From a virus: a DNA stretch of 63,771 nt. Position 1 is the stretch's first letter. Each line of letters begins with the position of its first letter. The stretch is taken from positions 1 to 63,771 of the IMG/VR virus record IMGVR_UViG_3300027741_000060; one strand, given 5' to 3'. The translations under genes were made by a program, and so were the position numbers. Below, piece after piece: positions 1-8,869 of the stretch. The notes beneath the pieces are model-generated. The model made no database searches. It was not told the origin of the DNA and saw nothing but the letters and a program-made list of their open reading frames with translations.

Positions 1-1638
1 CAAGTTGGGGAATTCTTCAATGCCTTTGGCCCAGCGAGCATTGCGTTCAAACTCCCACTTGTTGACCAAGAATGTGTCAGACCACTTGTTCCACTGTGAA
101 CCAAACACATGAGTCATGGAACGCTGCCAGGGCTCAGAGTGCCAGGCAAAATCAAAATCATCATACACATTCTCGCTGCCAATAACCCAGAATCTTGTGT
201 TCCGGGTCTTGTTCAAGCATCTTTTAATGGTATCCATGACCGAGTTTACATAGCGAACTCGCTGTATATGTGGATAGCGTTCTTGCAGTCTTGCAAACCG
301 ACTAGCACTGACTGCATTGCTGCGGTCAAGATAAAAGATGTCCAACACTGCCACGGCTGTTTGTTCTTTGACTCGAGTAGGAATGTCCCCGGCAAATTTG
401 ATTTCAGTAGCGCCTGGCACCGTGTAGGTCAGGTTCACACTGGACTGAAAGTCTGTGCCAAAGTGATAGACATAGGGAGGCGATCCGGGATCCGGAATCC
501 AGCTAAAGTCCACACGATCGGCCACAACTTCCTCGGGCACTGACCAACAGCTTTGATCAGGCAAGATTTTAGCTTGTGGATGATCCAAGAACTTGCGTTC
601 GACTGCTCCAGGCGCATGGTATTCTATGGTGCTCATGATCACAGCTGGGTGCCATTGATTGCCGAACACATAGATGTAGGGCGGATCGCCGGGATCTGGA
701 CACCAAGAACGATCAAATTCAAAAGCATGATCGGTGGTCACTTGCCAATGTTCACTGGTAGGTAACAACTGTGCATGTGGTTCGCTCATGAACTTGCGTT
801 CAACTGCTCCGGGCACATGATATTCCATGGTGGGCATGATTTCGGCAGGCCAGTGCTGATTACCAAATACATAGACGTAGGGCGGATCCTTGGGATGTGG
901 GCACCAAGTCCAATCAAAAGATTCTGAGTCATTGGTGTGCAGCACCTGCCAGTTTTCGGTACTGGGCTTGAGTTTGGCTCGCGGATGATCAACGTATTTG
1001 TAATCCGTTGCTCCTGGCACTGTGTAAATCGGGCCGCCTTCTGAATACCAAGTTGTACCAAATTCATAAATGTAAGGAGGATCAAATGGATCAGGATGCC
1101 ATGAATAATCAACGCTGTCGGCATCAATATTTTGTGGTATGATCCAGTTGGCAAGATTTTTTACTGCAATGGCACGAGGCTCATCTATTATTTTTACAAC
1201 GCCTGTGCCACGATACACTGGACCCCCGGCATTTTGCCACTGAGTACCAAAGTGATATTCATAATCGGGTTCTCTAAAATCCGGATGCCAACTAAAATCA
1301 AAACTGGCAAGATCTATGTTGTTAGGTACTGACCAAGCAGCAAGATCTGGCAGTCTGGGTATCGATAAATTGCTATGATAGTTGGTGTCAGCATATCCCA
1401 CTGTGGGCACAAGATAAGTTCCCGAGTCTACTTGCCATTGACTAGGCCAAGCATGACGTTGATGCGCTTGCCAGGGACTTGGTTCCCAAAGAAAATCAAA
1501 GTCAGCATAGTCACATAAGTATGTGATCCACCAAAAGAATCTTGTGCGACTCATGCTGCGAGCATGCTCGATATCATTGGCTTGCTGCTCATGAGCAAAC
1601 AAACCCGGTGCGGTTCCTGAATAAAATACATCAAACAT
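1..1638 (-). CDS. Tandem-repeat protein with glycosyltransferase-like modules, 3' end outside window
   Basis: An uninterrupted minus-strand frame of 546 codons runs from ATG at 1638 off the left edge. A unit of about 60-70 residues recurs, each with a core like FDFSWHPDP, then PPYIYVFG and W, at roughly residues 47, 114, 177, 241, 308, 377 and 495. Several units also carry a VPGA-E-K stretch. Residues about 430-500 (LDIFYLDRSN ... RFWVIGSEN ... FDFAWHSEPW) resemble the nucleotide-sugar-binding part of the GT2-like protein at 19855-20781 (CVYLSYDEPQ ... RFILIDGDN), and the N-terminus (FDVFYSG ... RFFWW) repeats that pattern, which supports this start. I infer a glycosyltransferase-derived protein whose repeats expanded. 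The acidic DxD-type motif is not preserved in the part visible. Function unknown. The start codon overlaps that of the divergent gene at 1637. Confidence 0.75.
   Translation of the reverse strand, partial: MFDVFYSGTAPGLFAHEQQANDIEHARSMSRTRFFWWITYLCDYADFDFLWEPSPWQAHQRHAWPSQWQVDSGTYLVPTVGYADTNYHSNLSIPRLPDLAAWSVPNNIDLASFDFSWHPDFREPDYEYHFGTQWQNAGGPVYRGTGVVKIIDEPRAIAVKNLANWIIPQNIDADSVDYSWHPDPFDPPYIYEFGTTWYSEGGPIYTVPGATDYKYVDHPRAKLKPSTENWQVLHTNDSESFDWTWCPHPKDPPYVYVFGNQHWPAEIMPTMEYHVPGAVERKFMSEPHAQLLPTSEHWQVTTDHAFEFDRSWCPDPGDPPYIYVFGNQWHPAVIMSTIEYHAPGAVERKFLDHPQAKILPDQSCWSVPEEVVADRVDFSWIPDPGSPPYVYHFGTDFQSSVNLTYTVPGATEIKFAGDIPTRVKEQTAVAVLDIFYLDRSNAVSASRFARLQERYPHIQRVRYVNSVMDTIKRCLNKTRNTRFWVIGSENVYDDFDFAWHSEPWQRSMTHVFGSQWNKWSDTFLVNKWEFERNARWAKGIEEFPNL
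409..1500 (-). repeat. Aromatic-rich protein repeats (about 64 residues each)
   Basis: Six consecutive coding repeats lie at residues about 47-410 of the truncated protein. The shared pattern is an aromatic-Asp-aromatic-x-Trp, then His/Cys-Pro-Asp-Pro, then Pro-Pro-Tyr-(Ile/Val)-Tyr-x-Phe-Gly, a Trp, and a Val-Pro-Gly-Ala-(Thr/Val)-(Asp/Glu) segment. The two units at residues 241 and 308 are the most alike, and their DNA is also visibly similar. A seventh, more diverged copy sits near residue 495. Confidence 0.75.
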
Positions 1639-2782
1639 GATTAGAATAGACGAAATTTACAACAATACTTTTTGGCCTTGGATCAAACACAATCTCCCCG
1701 GAACAAGAATGTTTTTTTGTGATCCACCGGGTGTAACAACCCCTGATGCTTTATTTAACTTGGGTCGCGATGATATCATAGAAACCGATTATGTATGGAT
1801 GCATGACCAAGAACCTTGTTGGGTAGATCAATATGAATTATTATTTAAAGAAGTAAAAAATTGCAACAGTGATATAGGGGGTCATTGGAATGAAGATCAA
1901 ACAAAATGGATCGAAATATTTCCAAATCCTTCAGGACATGTCATTGTAAGCGAGCAGGGAGAATATGTTGAACAACTGGAAAAAACATATGGTTGGAAAA
2001 GTCACTACTATTTCTATCACGGCTGGGCTTGCAAGGACTGGTTCCGGGGCTACGACAAAACATTTTTGATACCACGTGCCCGAGATCGTGCACCTACACA
2101 CACCTTCATGAGTCCAAATCGCATCGTAGCCGGCAAGCGAGACCACAGAGTATTATTTTTATACAATGTATTCAAGCAAGGTTTAGAAAAAAATTACATT
2201 TCTGCGCCAAGAACATGTCCATACGAAGGTGTTGATATTTCACAAATTGCACTCAAGTATAGTAACATATATCCTGATATTGAGCAAGTGTTTCAGGATG
2301 CCGAGTTGCCAAGACTGTTTGAGGGAGAAGAAACTCAGATCATGACTTCGTGTTGGTTGGGCAATTACACAGAAGCACAAGACAGCTTGTTGTATGTGCC
2401 TACTGAAACTGTGTACTTTGGTCGCAGACTGCACATTACAGAAAAAACATTCAAGGCCATTGCACTGGAAATGCCATTTGTGCTGGTAGCACCTGCTGGC
2501 AGTTTGGAATACATGCGCAGTTACGGATTCCGAACCTTTGCGGATGTGTTTGACGAAAGCTACGATGAGGAAACTGACGACATCCTGAGAGTTGAAAAAG
2601 TCACCCGGTTACTGAAAGAATTGGACAGCTTGTCAGTGCGTGAACGACAACAAATACATCGTGCTTGTTTGTCAGCCGTTGAGCACAATTATGAACATTT
2701 TTATGGTACTGGCTTAGAAAAAATTCTTTGGCAGGAATTACAGGACATGTTGCGTGGGTTGCAAACTCAATCTCACAGTTGA
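1637..2782 (+). CDS. TEKTF-motif protein, putative glycosyltransferase-like (copy 1)
   Basis: A 381-residue protein whose C-terminal third carries ITEKTFKAIALEMPFVLV (about residues 267-284), then a GSLEYMRSYGFRTF block and DESYD. Three other proteins in this window share this pattern (2754-3935, 11400-12368, 16605-17744), so they form a paralogous family. The T-E-K motif followed by a hydrophobic strand and a small-residue turn recalls the C-terminal donor-binding region of GT10-like and other GT-B glycosyltransferases, but I cannot assign a family with certainty. There is no signal peptide and no membrane segment. It is transcribed away from the repeat gene at 1638 and overlaps the next gene by 29 bases. 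No clear ribosome binding site precedes ATG 1637. Confidence 0.8.
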   Translation: MIRIDEIYNNTFWPWIKHNLPGTRMFFCDPPGVTTPDALFNLGRDDIIETDYVWMHDQEPCWVDQYELLFKEVKNCNSDIGGHWNEDQTKWIEIFPNPSGHVIVSEQGEYVEQLEKTYGWKSHYYFYHGWACKDWFRGYDKTFLIPRARDRAPTHTFMSPNRIVAGKRDHRVLFLYNVFKQGLEKNYISAPRTCPYEGVDISQIALKYSNIYPDIEQVFQDAELPRLFEGEETQIMTSCWLGNYTEAQDSLLYVPTETVYFGRRLHITEKTFKAIALEMPFVLVAPAGSLEYMRSYGFRTFADVFDESYDEETDDILRVEKVTRLLKELDSLSVRERQQIHRACLSAVEHNYEHFYGTGLEKILWQELQDMLRGLQTQSHS

Positions 2783-3935
2783 TCGCGTAGAGAAAGACAA
2801 GGCCTATCCAGCGTTGGCCGTTTGGTCAGCACAACCTTATACCCAGGGTTGGAGACAGTTTGTGCATCATTGGCCTAACACAGTGCCCATTGAGTTGTTG
2901 GAGCACTGTAGAACTCACGGCGTTGAATGTGAGTTATCACTGGTAGAAGATTCCGTGAGTGGATACTATCCTGTTGGTCTAGGATTTTTCAACTTTGATG
3001 TAGACTACTTTGGACTCATGAGCTCTCTGGTCAGATCTCAGTTACATACAGGTGAATTGACTGTGCTGTTTTACTATCACGAAGGAGACAACCCAGCCAG
3101 GATAAAATCTAGACTGGATCAATTGTGTCAGCATCACCTGCTGCCAGCTAACTGCTATCGCTTTGTGAGTGGTAATACTGCAGCCGATTGCATCCCGGGT
3201 TTTGTATACTTTCCAGATCACGAACTGCTGTTCTGGCACCGCAATCGAGAAGTGGCACCTGCCAAAATACATCACAATATCAGACCATTCGAATTCACAG
3301 CACTCAGTAGAACACACAAGTGGTGGCGTGCCACTATAATGGCTGACCTGCAACGATTTGGACTATTGGATCATAGTCAATGGAGTTACGGTACTGTCGA
3401 TGTATGTGATAGATTTGAAGACAATCCCATAGAGATAGATCATGATTCTGGACTGCGTGATTGTGTTGAGGATTTCTTGAGTCACGCACCTTATGTGTGT
3501 GATGACATGAACTCGGATCAACAAAACGATCATCATCTCACAGAATATGCACACTACACACAAAGCTATTGCAACATAGTGTTGGAAACACATTTTGATG
3601 CCGATCAAAGCGGTGGAGCATTTTTAACAGAAAAAACATTCAAACCTATCAAACACGGACAGCCATTCGTGATTGTGGGTGCACCCGGCAGTTTGGCAGC
3701 ACTGAGATCTCTGGGCTATAGAACATTTGACCATGTGATAGACAACAGTTACGATTTAGAAACCAACAATACCCAACGCTGGATCAAGATAAAAGCGGCC
3801 ATTGCCAAAATAAAATCACAACCCATGCATGACTGGTTTGTTAGTTGCCTTGATGATGTTAAACACAACCAACAATTATTTTGTTCTTCAAAACAAAGCA
3901 GATTAAATAGCTTACTTGAAAGATTAAACTCATGA
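2754..3935 (+). CDS. TEKTF-motif protein, putative glycosyltransferase-like (copy 2)
   Basis: A 393-residue paralogue of the preceding protein. The conserved C-terminal block is LTEKTFKPIKHGQPFVIVG followed by GSLAALRSLGYRTFDHVID and NSYD. The frame opens with GTG at 2754 inside the end of the upstream gene, an overlap of 29 bases, and ends four bases inside the amidinotransferase gene (ATGA at 3932-3935). The N-terminal half (residues 1-200) has no motif I recognise. The family role is inferred only from the GT-like C-terminal motif and from neighbours that include clear nucleotide-sugar-transferase folds. Confidence 0.78.
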   Translation: MGCKLNLTVDRVEKDKAYPALAVWSAQPYTQGWRQFVHHWPNTVPIELLEHCRTHGVECELSLVEDSVSGYYPVGLGFFNFDVDYFGLMSSLVRSQLHTGELTVLFYYHEGDNPARIKSRLDQLCQHHLLPANCYRFVSGNTAADCIPGFVYFPDHELLFWHRNREVAPAKIHHNIRPFEFTALSRTHKWWRATIMADLQRFGLLDHSQWSYGTVDVCDRFEDNPIEIDHDSGLRDCVEDFLSHAPYVCDDMNSDQQNDHHLTEYAHYTQSYCNIVLETHFDADQSGGAFLTEKTFKPIKHGQPFVIVGAPGSLAALRSLGYRTFDHVIDNSYDLETNNTQRWIKIKAAIAKIKSQPMHDWFVSCLDDVKHNQQLFCSSKQSRLNSLLERLNS

Positions 3936-4951
3936 TCAATTCTTATACCAGCTGGCAACCACTTGAAGAAGTCATAGTGGGCCGTGCTTATTCTCCAGAC
4001 TATTTTGACTTCATTGACAATGCACAAGTTCGCAATCAACTGCAGCAAATTCTTGCCGAAACTGCAGAGGATCTCGACAATTTACAAAAGACCATTGAAC
4101 GCTATGGTGCTCGAGTTCGTAGACCCAACTTACCCAGCAAAGATCAATTTGTGTGGTTTCAAACCGAAGGCGGCGGAGCACCATTGCCGCCCTTGACTCC
4201 TAGAGATTGGCAAATCACTCTGGGACAAAAATTGTTGCGTGTGTTGGCCATGCCAGAACTGGATGAAATTTGCAGTGATTTCAAAGATCAAGTTGTGAAT
4301 CCACACAAGAGTGCATGGGATGCTGATTGCATACTTAACGGTGCATCGGCCAGTTGTATTGTGCGTGTGGGTCGTGATGTGTTTTTTGACAACTCAGACT
4401 TTTTGCGTCCGGATCAAACTGCCTGGATTGTGGAAAACTGTCTGGGTCCAGAGTATCGCATACACGAGGCTGTGACAGATGGTCACGGCGATGCAGTGTT
4501 TGCTATTCTCAAGCCCGGTGTTATTTTGAGCAGCAAGCATGATGTGAACCTGGATCTTGGCAGAGACTTTCCAGGCTGGGACGTTTGCAAAATATGGGAT
4601 AGCTCAATCTGGGCTGCCATGGAAGTGGGCAAGTTCAAGTACGAACAAAGTCCCGGTGCTTGGTATGTACAAGGACAAACACCCACACCCGAGTTCACAG
4701 ACTTTGTGAACACCTATTTGAACAAGTGGACTGGCTTTGTGGCCGAAACTGTGTTTGATGTCAATTGCTTGGTGTTAGACGAAGAAAATGTAATCTTCAG
4801 TGCCTACAACCGAGAAGTATTTGATTTCTGTAAGCGTCACAGAATCAATCCTATCATTTCAGAACTGCGCCACAGTTACTTCTGGGACGGTGGTATCAGT
4901 TGCTGCACACAGGATTTACGCAGACGTGGCGGTCTCGAAACTTATCTATAA
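3932..4951 (+). CDS. Amidinotransferase (glycine amidinotransferase / StrB1-like family)
   Basis: A 339-residue enzyme of the amidinotransferase family, which moves an amidino group from arginine to an amine through a Cys-amidino intermediate. Visible signatures are the N-terminal WQPLEEVIVG strand, TDGHGDAVFAILKPG with the likely catalytic His185 and Asp187, and the C-terminal WDGGISCCTQDLRRRG. There the C-x-T-x-D-L-R-R pattern places the nucleophile at Cys324. Length matches the bacterial family. It ends a three-gene plus-strand block, overlaps the gene before it by an ATGA junction, and its last 56 bases overlap the convergent SGNH hydrolase gene. Amidinotransferases are known in some marine T4-like phages. 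The acceptor here is unknown; the glycan-modifying neighbours suggest an amino sugar or amino acid. Confidence 0.88.
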   Translation: MINSYTSWQPLEEVIVGRAYSPDYFDFIDNAQVRNQLQQILAETAEDLDNLQKTIERYGARVRRPNLPSKDQFVWFQTEGGGAPLPPLTPRDWQITLGQKLLRVLAMPELDEICSDFKDQVVNPHKSAWDADCILNGASASCIVRVGRDVFFDNSDFLRPDQTAWIVENCLGPEYRIHEAVTDGHGDAVFAILKPGVILSSKHDVNLDLGRDFPGWDVCKIWDSSIWAAMEVGKFKYEQSPGAWYVQGQTPTPEFTDFVNTYLNKWTGFVAETVFDVNCLVLDEENVIFSAYNREVFDFCKRHRINPIISELRHSYFWDGGISCCTQDLRRRGGLETYL

Positions 4952-5588
4952 AAAGATTAGCAACCAACCGGTGTCCTTGTTCAAGGAAATGACCATGTTT
5001 TCCTTGAGGCAACCCAGTACACCAACTCATCATATCACTCTCCCACCTGATGCAGTGATCAATGTCGATTTCTTTTGATAGATAACCCAATGACCTATTG
5101 TCAATGATCTTACAACTCTTTACAAAATAATAAGGTTGCTGTTGGTTTTTAAAAAATGCTTGCAATGACAATAGTTGTGCTAACCATCTCTGTTGACTTT
5201 TAAATGAATCATAGTGATCTGCAAGGTATTGTTTAAACCAAGGAAAATAAAGACTAACATCAACCCCGGCGGTTAAAGGAAGATCTTTTCCGTGATAACT
5301 AAAATCAAAACGATCAATTGATGACCAAGCACAAATTACCAAATCATATTTCTTGCTGACCGATTCGGTTATTGCTAATCTAAAAATTCTATCATTGCTT
5401 CCGCCAGCTATGCTCAGATTAGTAACCGAAGTGTTAAGATGATTTGCTAATAACGATGGCCAAGCATATTGACTAGGATTCACAATACCGCCGTCGGTAT
5501 TATTGTTTCCATAAATGCCCAAGTGCTCAGGAACGTCTGGTAGCTCTGATCCAAAGCTGAAACTATCACCTATAACTAAAATACTCAT
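4896..5588 (-). CDS. SGNH/GDSL-type hydrolase
   Basis: A 230-residue protein that starts with LVIGDSFSFG, the block-I GDS motif with the nucleophile Ser9. It has a block like GGSND near residue 63 and a C-terminal HFLEQGHRLVANLF segment where the catalytic His sits. This fits the SGNH fold of esterases, lipases and acetylhydrolases that often trim acyl groups from glycans. There is no signal peptide, so it would act in the cytoplasm unless carried otherwise. It is the last gene of the long minus-strand operon, overlaps the 2OG-oxygenase-like gene by four bases at its start (ATGA), and runs 56 bases into the end of the convergent amidinotransferase gene. Confidence 0.82.
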   Translation of the reverse strand: MSILVIGDSFSFGSELPDVPEHLGIYGNNNTDGGIVNPSQYAWPSLLANHLNTSVTNLSIAGGSNDRIFRLAITESVSKKYDLVICAWSSIDRFDFSYHGKDLPLTAGVDVSLYFPWFKQYLADHYDSFKSQQRWLAQLLSLQAFFKNQQQPYYFVKSCKIIDNRSLGYLSKEIDIDHCIRWESDMMSWCTGLPQGKHGHFLEQGHRLVANLFIDKFRDRHVCVNPVCSN

Positions 5589-6136
5589 TTCTTGTTGTAT
5601 CGAAGATAAATGCTATATCTGTTATAGTTGGAAGGAATTTTGTGATTGAGTCCATGTAGTATTGTATGCGGTGCGTCAATGATATATCCCGAATTAGGCC
5701 TGTAAGAGATTTCAAATAAAGGAGTCAAATGGTGGTGTTTTTTAATGTATAATGCTGTGCCTAGCATTTGAAAGGTATTGTGTCCTTCGCCCATGTAGAT
5801 CTGTACTGCATAATCTGGCCCTGGTATATCACAATGTGGGGTTATTTGATATCCAGAGCTGTCTTTCCACAAATCAATTCCTACAAATTCAACATCAACT
5901 CCTAACACAGCACCAATGTCAACTGCTATTGCGTGTTTTTTTATCTGCTCTAATACTAGAGATGTGCCACGATATATTTGTCGCCCGGGATAATGAGCAA
6001 ACTCATAACCCGACTCCCACCCATCATCTGAATAAAACAATTGATTTATATCAGTTATTACGGACTGTTCAAAAAAGTCGTCCACTAAAATAAACCTTGA
6101 CCCATTTGGAAAAGATACTGTTGCGTTTGTAATCAT
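5585..6136 (-). CDS. 2-oxoglutarate/Fe(II)-dependent oxygenase-like protein
   Basis: A 183-residue protein with a prolyl-4-hydroxylase-like double-stranded beta-helix pattern. The segment ITPHCDIPGPDYAVQIYM gives the His101-x-Asp103 metal pair, and PNSGYIIDAP followed by HTILHGLNH and NRYSIYLRY supplies the distal His (about 157-165) and the Arg (about 173) that would bind 2-oxoglutarate. The family hydroxylates amino acids, peptides, nucleobases or sugars. It lies ten bases after the radical-SAM gene and overlaps the SGNH hydrolase gene by four bases, so it is probably co-translated with them. The substrate is unknown. Confidence 0.78.
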   Translation of the reverse strand: MITNATVSFPNGSRFILVDDFFEQSVITDINQLFYSDDGWESGYEFAHYPGRQIYRGTSLVLEQIKKHAIAVDIGAVLGVDVEFVGIDLWKDSSGYQITPHCDIPGPDYAVQIYMGEGHNTFQMLGTALYIKKHHHLTPLFEISYRPNSGYIIDAPHTILHGLNHKIPSNYNRYSIYLRYNKK

Positions 6137-6145
6137 GAATAAACT

Positions 6146-7315
6146 TTAACTCCGTACAGAGCCAGTCACATTGGACCACAGCTCTTTGAATCTAGTTGGG
6201 TGGCTTCTTGCTTGTTCTTGCACAGCGTGCCAAGCCCATGGATCTACTGTGGTATCTGGAGGTATCAGTAACTGGGCTTGATAGCGTTTTAGATTATCCA
6301 AACTTAACCGTTGTTCATTTTGAACATCTGTTGCATACAGTGCCAGTATGCGATCAATTTCTTTGCTGGCCTGTTGACGCAATTCCGGTTTTAGTCTACG
6401 GGCGTCCAAGGGTGCCGGATCTACCAGATCGCACCAAAAGATAGGCAAGTCTTGGGCTTGACAAAACTCATAGTATTCCACTAGATCAAACGCACAGTAT
6501 ATACTGTACGCAGGATGCGCTGTGATCTGTTGATTGTGTTCTTTTAGCACTTGAATATTGTATACAAATTGACTCCACTTAGCACCACGCCTAACATATT
6601 CAAATTTGTCACGTGTGACATTGTCAAAACTGATCATCCACTGTACATTGGGCCAATGCCTAAGCTCTTGGTAGATAGCATTGCGCTCTAGATTCATGCT
6701 GAGATTGGTAGTGACCATTACATCGACACGATCACTGTCAATTTCCTGCAGCAGGTTCAACAGGCCAGTCTGTAACAAAGGTTCACCACCGCCCAGGCTT
6801 AACCCTATCAAGGAGTCTCGGCTGGCACGAGCCAGTTCTACCAGGCCCGATGATTCATTGCGTACATGTGTAATAGGCATGTTCAACACCTGTTGCCAAG
6901 CGGTACTGGTAGTTGGGTTGCAATAGGTACAGGTCAGATTGCAAATGTTACTCCAGTTCAGTGCAAGATGTGTCAATTTAAACACAGCAGAATCTGAATC
7001 TATCTGGGTGACCACAGCAGGATCCACTATTTTGGTCTGTCTAGCACTGATAAAGCCGTGGGCTTCGTGTTGCTGGCACTGACGACAAAATGGGTGCCAT
7101 TGTCCTTGAGCTATGGTCTGTTTCAGACTGGTCAGCACAGGACCTGATATAATACTTTGTACAGATTCTTGCTTGACATTGCCCAGACTATGTGGTTGTT
7201 TATTGCTATTGCCGTAACTGTGAAAACACGGCAGTACTTGTCCTGACTGTGCAATGTTTAGTGTAGTCCAGGGCTCTGGACAAAAAGTTGGGCTTGAACT
7301 GATCTTTGTGGTCAT
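6146..7315 (-). CDS. Radical-SAM protein with N-terminal twitch-like cysteines (copy 1)
   Basis: A radical-SAM enzyme of 389 residues. The canonical C-x3-C-x2-C is SNICNLTCTYC (Cys125, 129, 132), followed by LGGGEPLL. Ahead of it lies an extra cysteine set: FCPEPW (Cys12), a Cys near residue 30 and CRQC (77, 80), probably ligands of an auxiliary cluster as in twitch/SPASM-type enzymes. A longer open frame begins at 7393 inside the carbamoyltransferase gene. ATG 7315 is chosen because it lies one base after that gene's stop and keeps the complete FCPEPW start seen in the paralogues. It is one of six such paralogues in this operon. The substrate is unknown. Confidence 0.88.
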   Translation of the reverse strand: MTTKISSSPTFCPEPWTTLNIAQSGQVLPCFHSYGNSNKQPHSLGNVKQESVQSIISGPVLTSLKQTIAQGQWHPFCRQCQQHEAHGFISARQTKIVDPAVVTQIDSDSAVFKLTHLALNWSNICNLTCTYCNPTTSTAWQQVLNMPITHVRNESSGLVELARASRDSLIGLSLGGGEPLLQTGLLNLLQEIDSDRVDVMVTTNLSMNLERNAIYQELRHWPNVQWMISFDNVTRDKFEYVRRGAKWSQFVYNIQVLKEHNQQITAHPAYSIYCAFDLVEYYEFCQAQDLPIFWCDLVDPAPLDARRLKPELRQQASKEIDRILALYATDVQNEQRLSLDNLKRYQAQLLIPPDTTVDPWAWHAVQEQARSHPTRFKELWSNVTGSVRS

Positions 7316-7316
7316 G

Positions 7317-8867
7317 TTAACTATGTACTCTAACGCCATATAACTTTTCGAATCTATCTGCATCTGTTCGATCGTTGACCATGGGCTCGCCACGGATGTT
7401 GAGACTGGTGTTGAGCAGCATAGGGCAGCCAGTCAAGGCATACCAAGATTCCAGCAGTGCTCTAATTCCCGAACCATCTTTTGGTACAGTTTGTATGCGA
7501 CTCGTGCCGTCCACGTGAACAATAGCAGGGAACAGGTCAGGACGCAGACAACGTCCAACGATCTGCATATACCTAGAATCGACCCAGCCGCCAGGCATGT
7601 CAAAATAATCTCTAACATGTTCTTCCAGGACCACAGGCGCAAAAGGCCTAAATTGTTGTCTGCGTTTGATTTCATTTACTCGTTCCTTGATAGTATTGCC
7701 TCTGGGATCTGCCAGGAGACTGCGATTGCCCAGAGCCCTGGGTCCAAATTCAGCACGCCCACTGGCTACACCCACAATCTTGTTGGTCACTAATTCTTGT
7801 AATAAATCTTGTACTGGATAAGGGCCAGGAATGAGGTGACCCAAGTAAGCGTCCTGCCAGTTTAACTTTTTGCCATATGCAAGGGCAGCAGCACCAAGGC
7901 TCGAACCAGCATCGCCTGGGTTGGGCATGATCCAGATGTTTTCAAACCAGGACCCCAGGCGTCTATTGGCCAAACAATTGAGAGCCACACCGCCCATGTA
8001 CACTAGATTTTGACTCCAACCCTGGTCTCTGGCTCGCGTCATAACAGACTCAATCAGTTGTTCTACGAGAGCCTGAGCGCTGGCAGCAAGATCTTCGTTG
8101 GTAGCATTGGGCAAGAAATCATCCCCTACGCCGGTGTGTAGATTTTGTCGAAAGGTAAGTTTTTCTACGTCATTGACTAGACTTAGTTTGAGTGCGTCTT
8201 GCCACTGTGGCTTGCCCCAAGCGGCCATGCCCATGGTGATGTATTCTTCGTCTAGTGGACGCAAGCCAACTCGGCCAGTGATTGCACTATAAAACAGTCC
8301 AATAGAATGCGGGTAAGTTTGTCTCCACAGACGTTTATAACATGCACGACCTCGACGATCATATTCAGCACCCCATATTGATATGGTATCCCACTCACCT
8401 ATGGCATCAATAACTACCACCGTGGCACGATCGTACGGTGACGTTTGAAATCCTGCTGCTGCATGCGACAAATGATGATTGTATGACTTGACTGTAAATA
8501 AATCAAGGCCATTGATTTCATCGCTGTAAAAATATGCATCCACATAAGGATGGACGTCGTCAAACGAGTAGAAATTTTCAAAATTGAGCTGTTTTCTTAA
8601 TATATCTCTGACAAAAAGTTTATTCCGCTCTATGCCTTGTCCTGAATACCATTGACGCAGTTGTTTTTTCCAAGGCCGTTCGTAGTAAGCAATAGTGTCA
8701 ACCTGATCAAAATCAATTTCGTGCAACAATGCAGGATGCAAGTCAGCATCATTTTTCTTTTTTGAATAACGCTCGCTGTGCCCGGCAAACAAAATTTCTC
8801 CATGTGGAGAAATCAATGACACAGCCGAATCATGATAGCCAGCCGAAACACCTAAGATATTTTTCAT
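7317..8867 (-). CDS. Carbamoyltransferase (NodU/CmcH/TobZ family)
   Basis: A 516-residue enzyme from ATG 8867 (GTG 8873 is possible). The N-terminal Kae1-like half has LGVSAGYHDSA, YNHHLSHAAAGF with the metal-binding HHLSH near residues 131-135, and MGGVALNC. The C-terminal half has GRAEFGPRALGNRS, LADPR and RPFAP, all typical of O-carbamoyltransferases that use carbamoyl phosphate and ATP to carbamoylate sugars or antibiotics (NodU, CmcH, TobZ). Length fits the family. The start lies two bases after the stop of the 33-residue gene at 8870-8971, so the two are probably coupled. Carbamoyltransferases occur in some T4-like marine phages. In this operon a sugar acceptor is the best guess. Confidence 0.93.
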   Translation of the reverse strand: MKNILGVSAGYHDSAVSLISPHGEILFAGHSERYSKKKNDADLHPALLHEIDFDQVDTIAYYERPWKKQLRQWYSGQGIERNKLFVRDILRKQLNFENFYSFDDVHPYVDAYFYSDEINGLDLFTVKSYNHHLSHAAAGFQTSPYDRATVVVIDAIGEWDTISIWGAEYDRRGRACYKRLWRQTYPHSIGLFYSAITGRVGLRPLDEEYITMGMAAWGKPQWQDALKLSLVNDVEKLTFRQNLHTGVGDDFLPNATNEDLAASAQALVEQLIESVMTRARDQGWSQNLVYMGGVALNCLANRRLGSWFENIWIMPNPGDAGSSLGAAALAYGKKLNWQDAYLGHLIPGPYPVQDLLQELVTNKIVGVASGRAEFGPRALGNRSLLADPRGNTIKERVNEIKRRQQFRPFAPVVLEEHVRDYFDMPGGWVDSRYMQIVGRCLRPDLFPAIVHVDGTSRIQTVPKDGSGIRALLESWYALTGCPMLLNTSLNIRGEPMVNDRTDADRFEKLYGVRVHS

Positions 8868-8869
8868 CG

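Noticed and set aside
109-1332. Several open frames of 60-145 codons on both strands inside the first 1.6 kb
   Set aside because: They lie in other frames of the long minus-strand repeat gene that runs off the left edge. That frame is open for 546 codons and encodes regular repeats, while the others show no coherent protein pattern.
6146-7393. Long version of radical-SAM copy 1 starting at 7393
   Set aside because: It would overlap the carbamoyltransferase by 77 bases. ATG 7315 gives normal spacing and the same N-terminal motif position as its paralogues.
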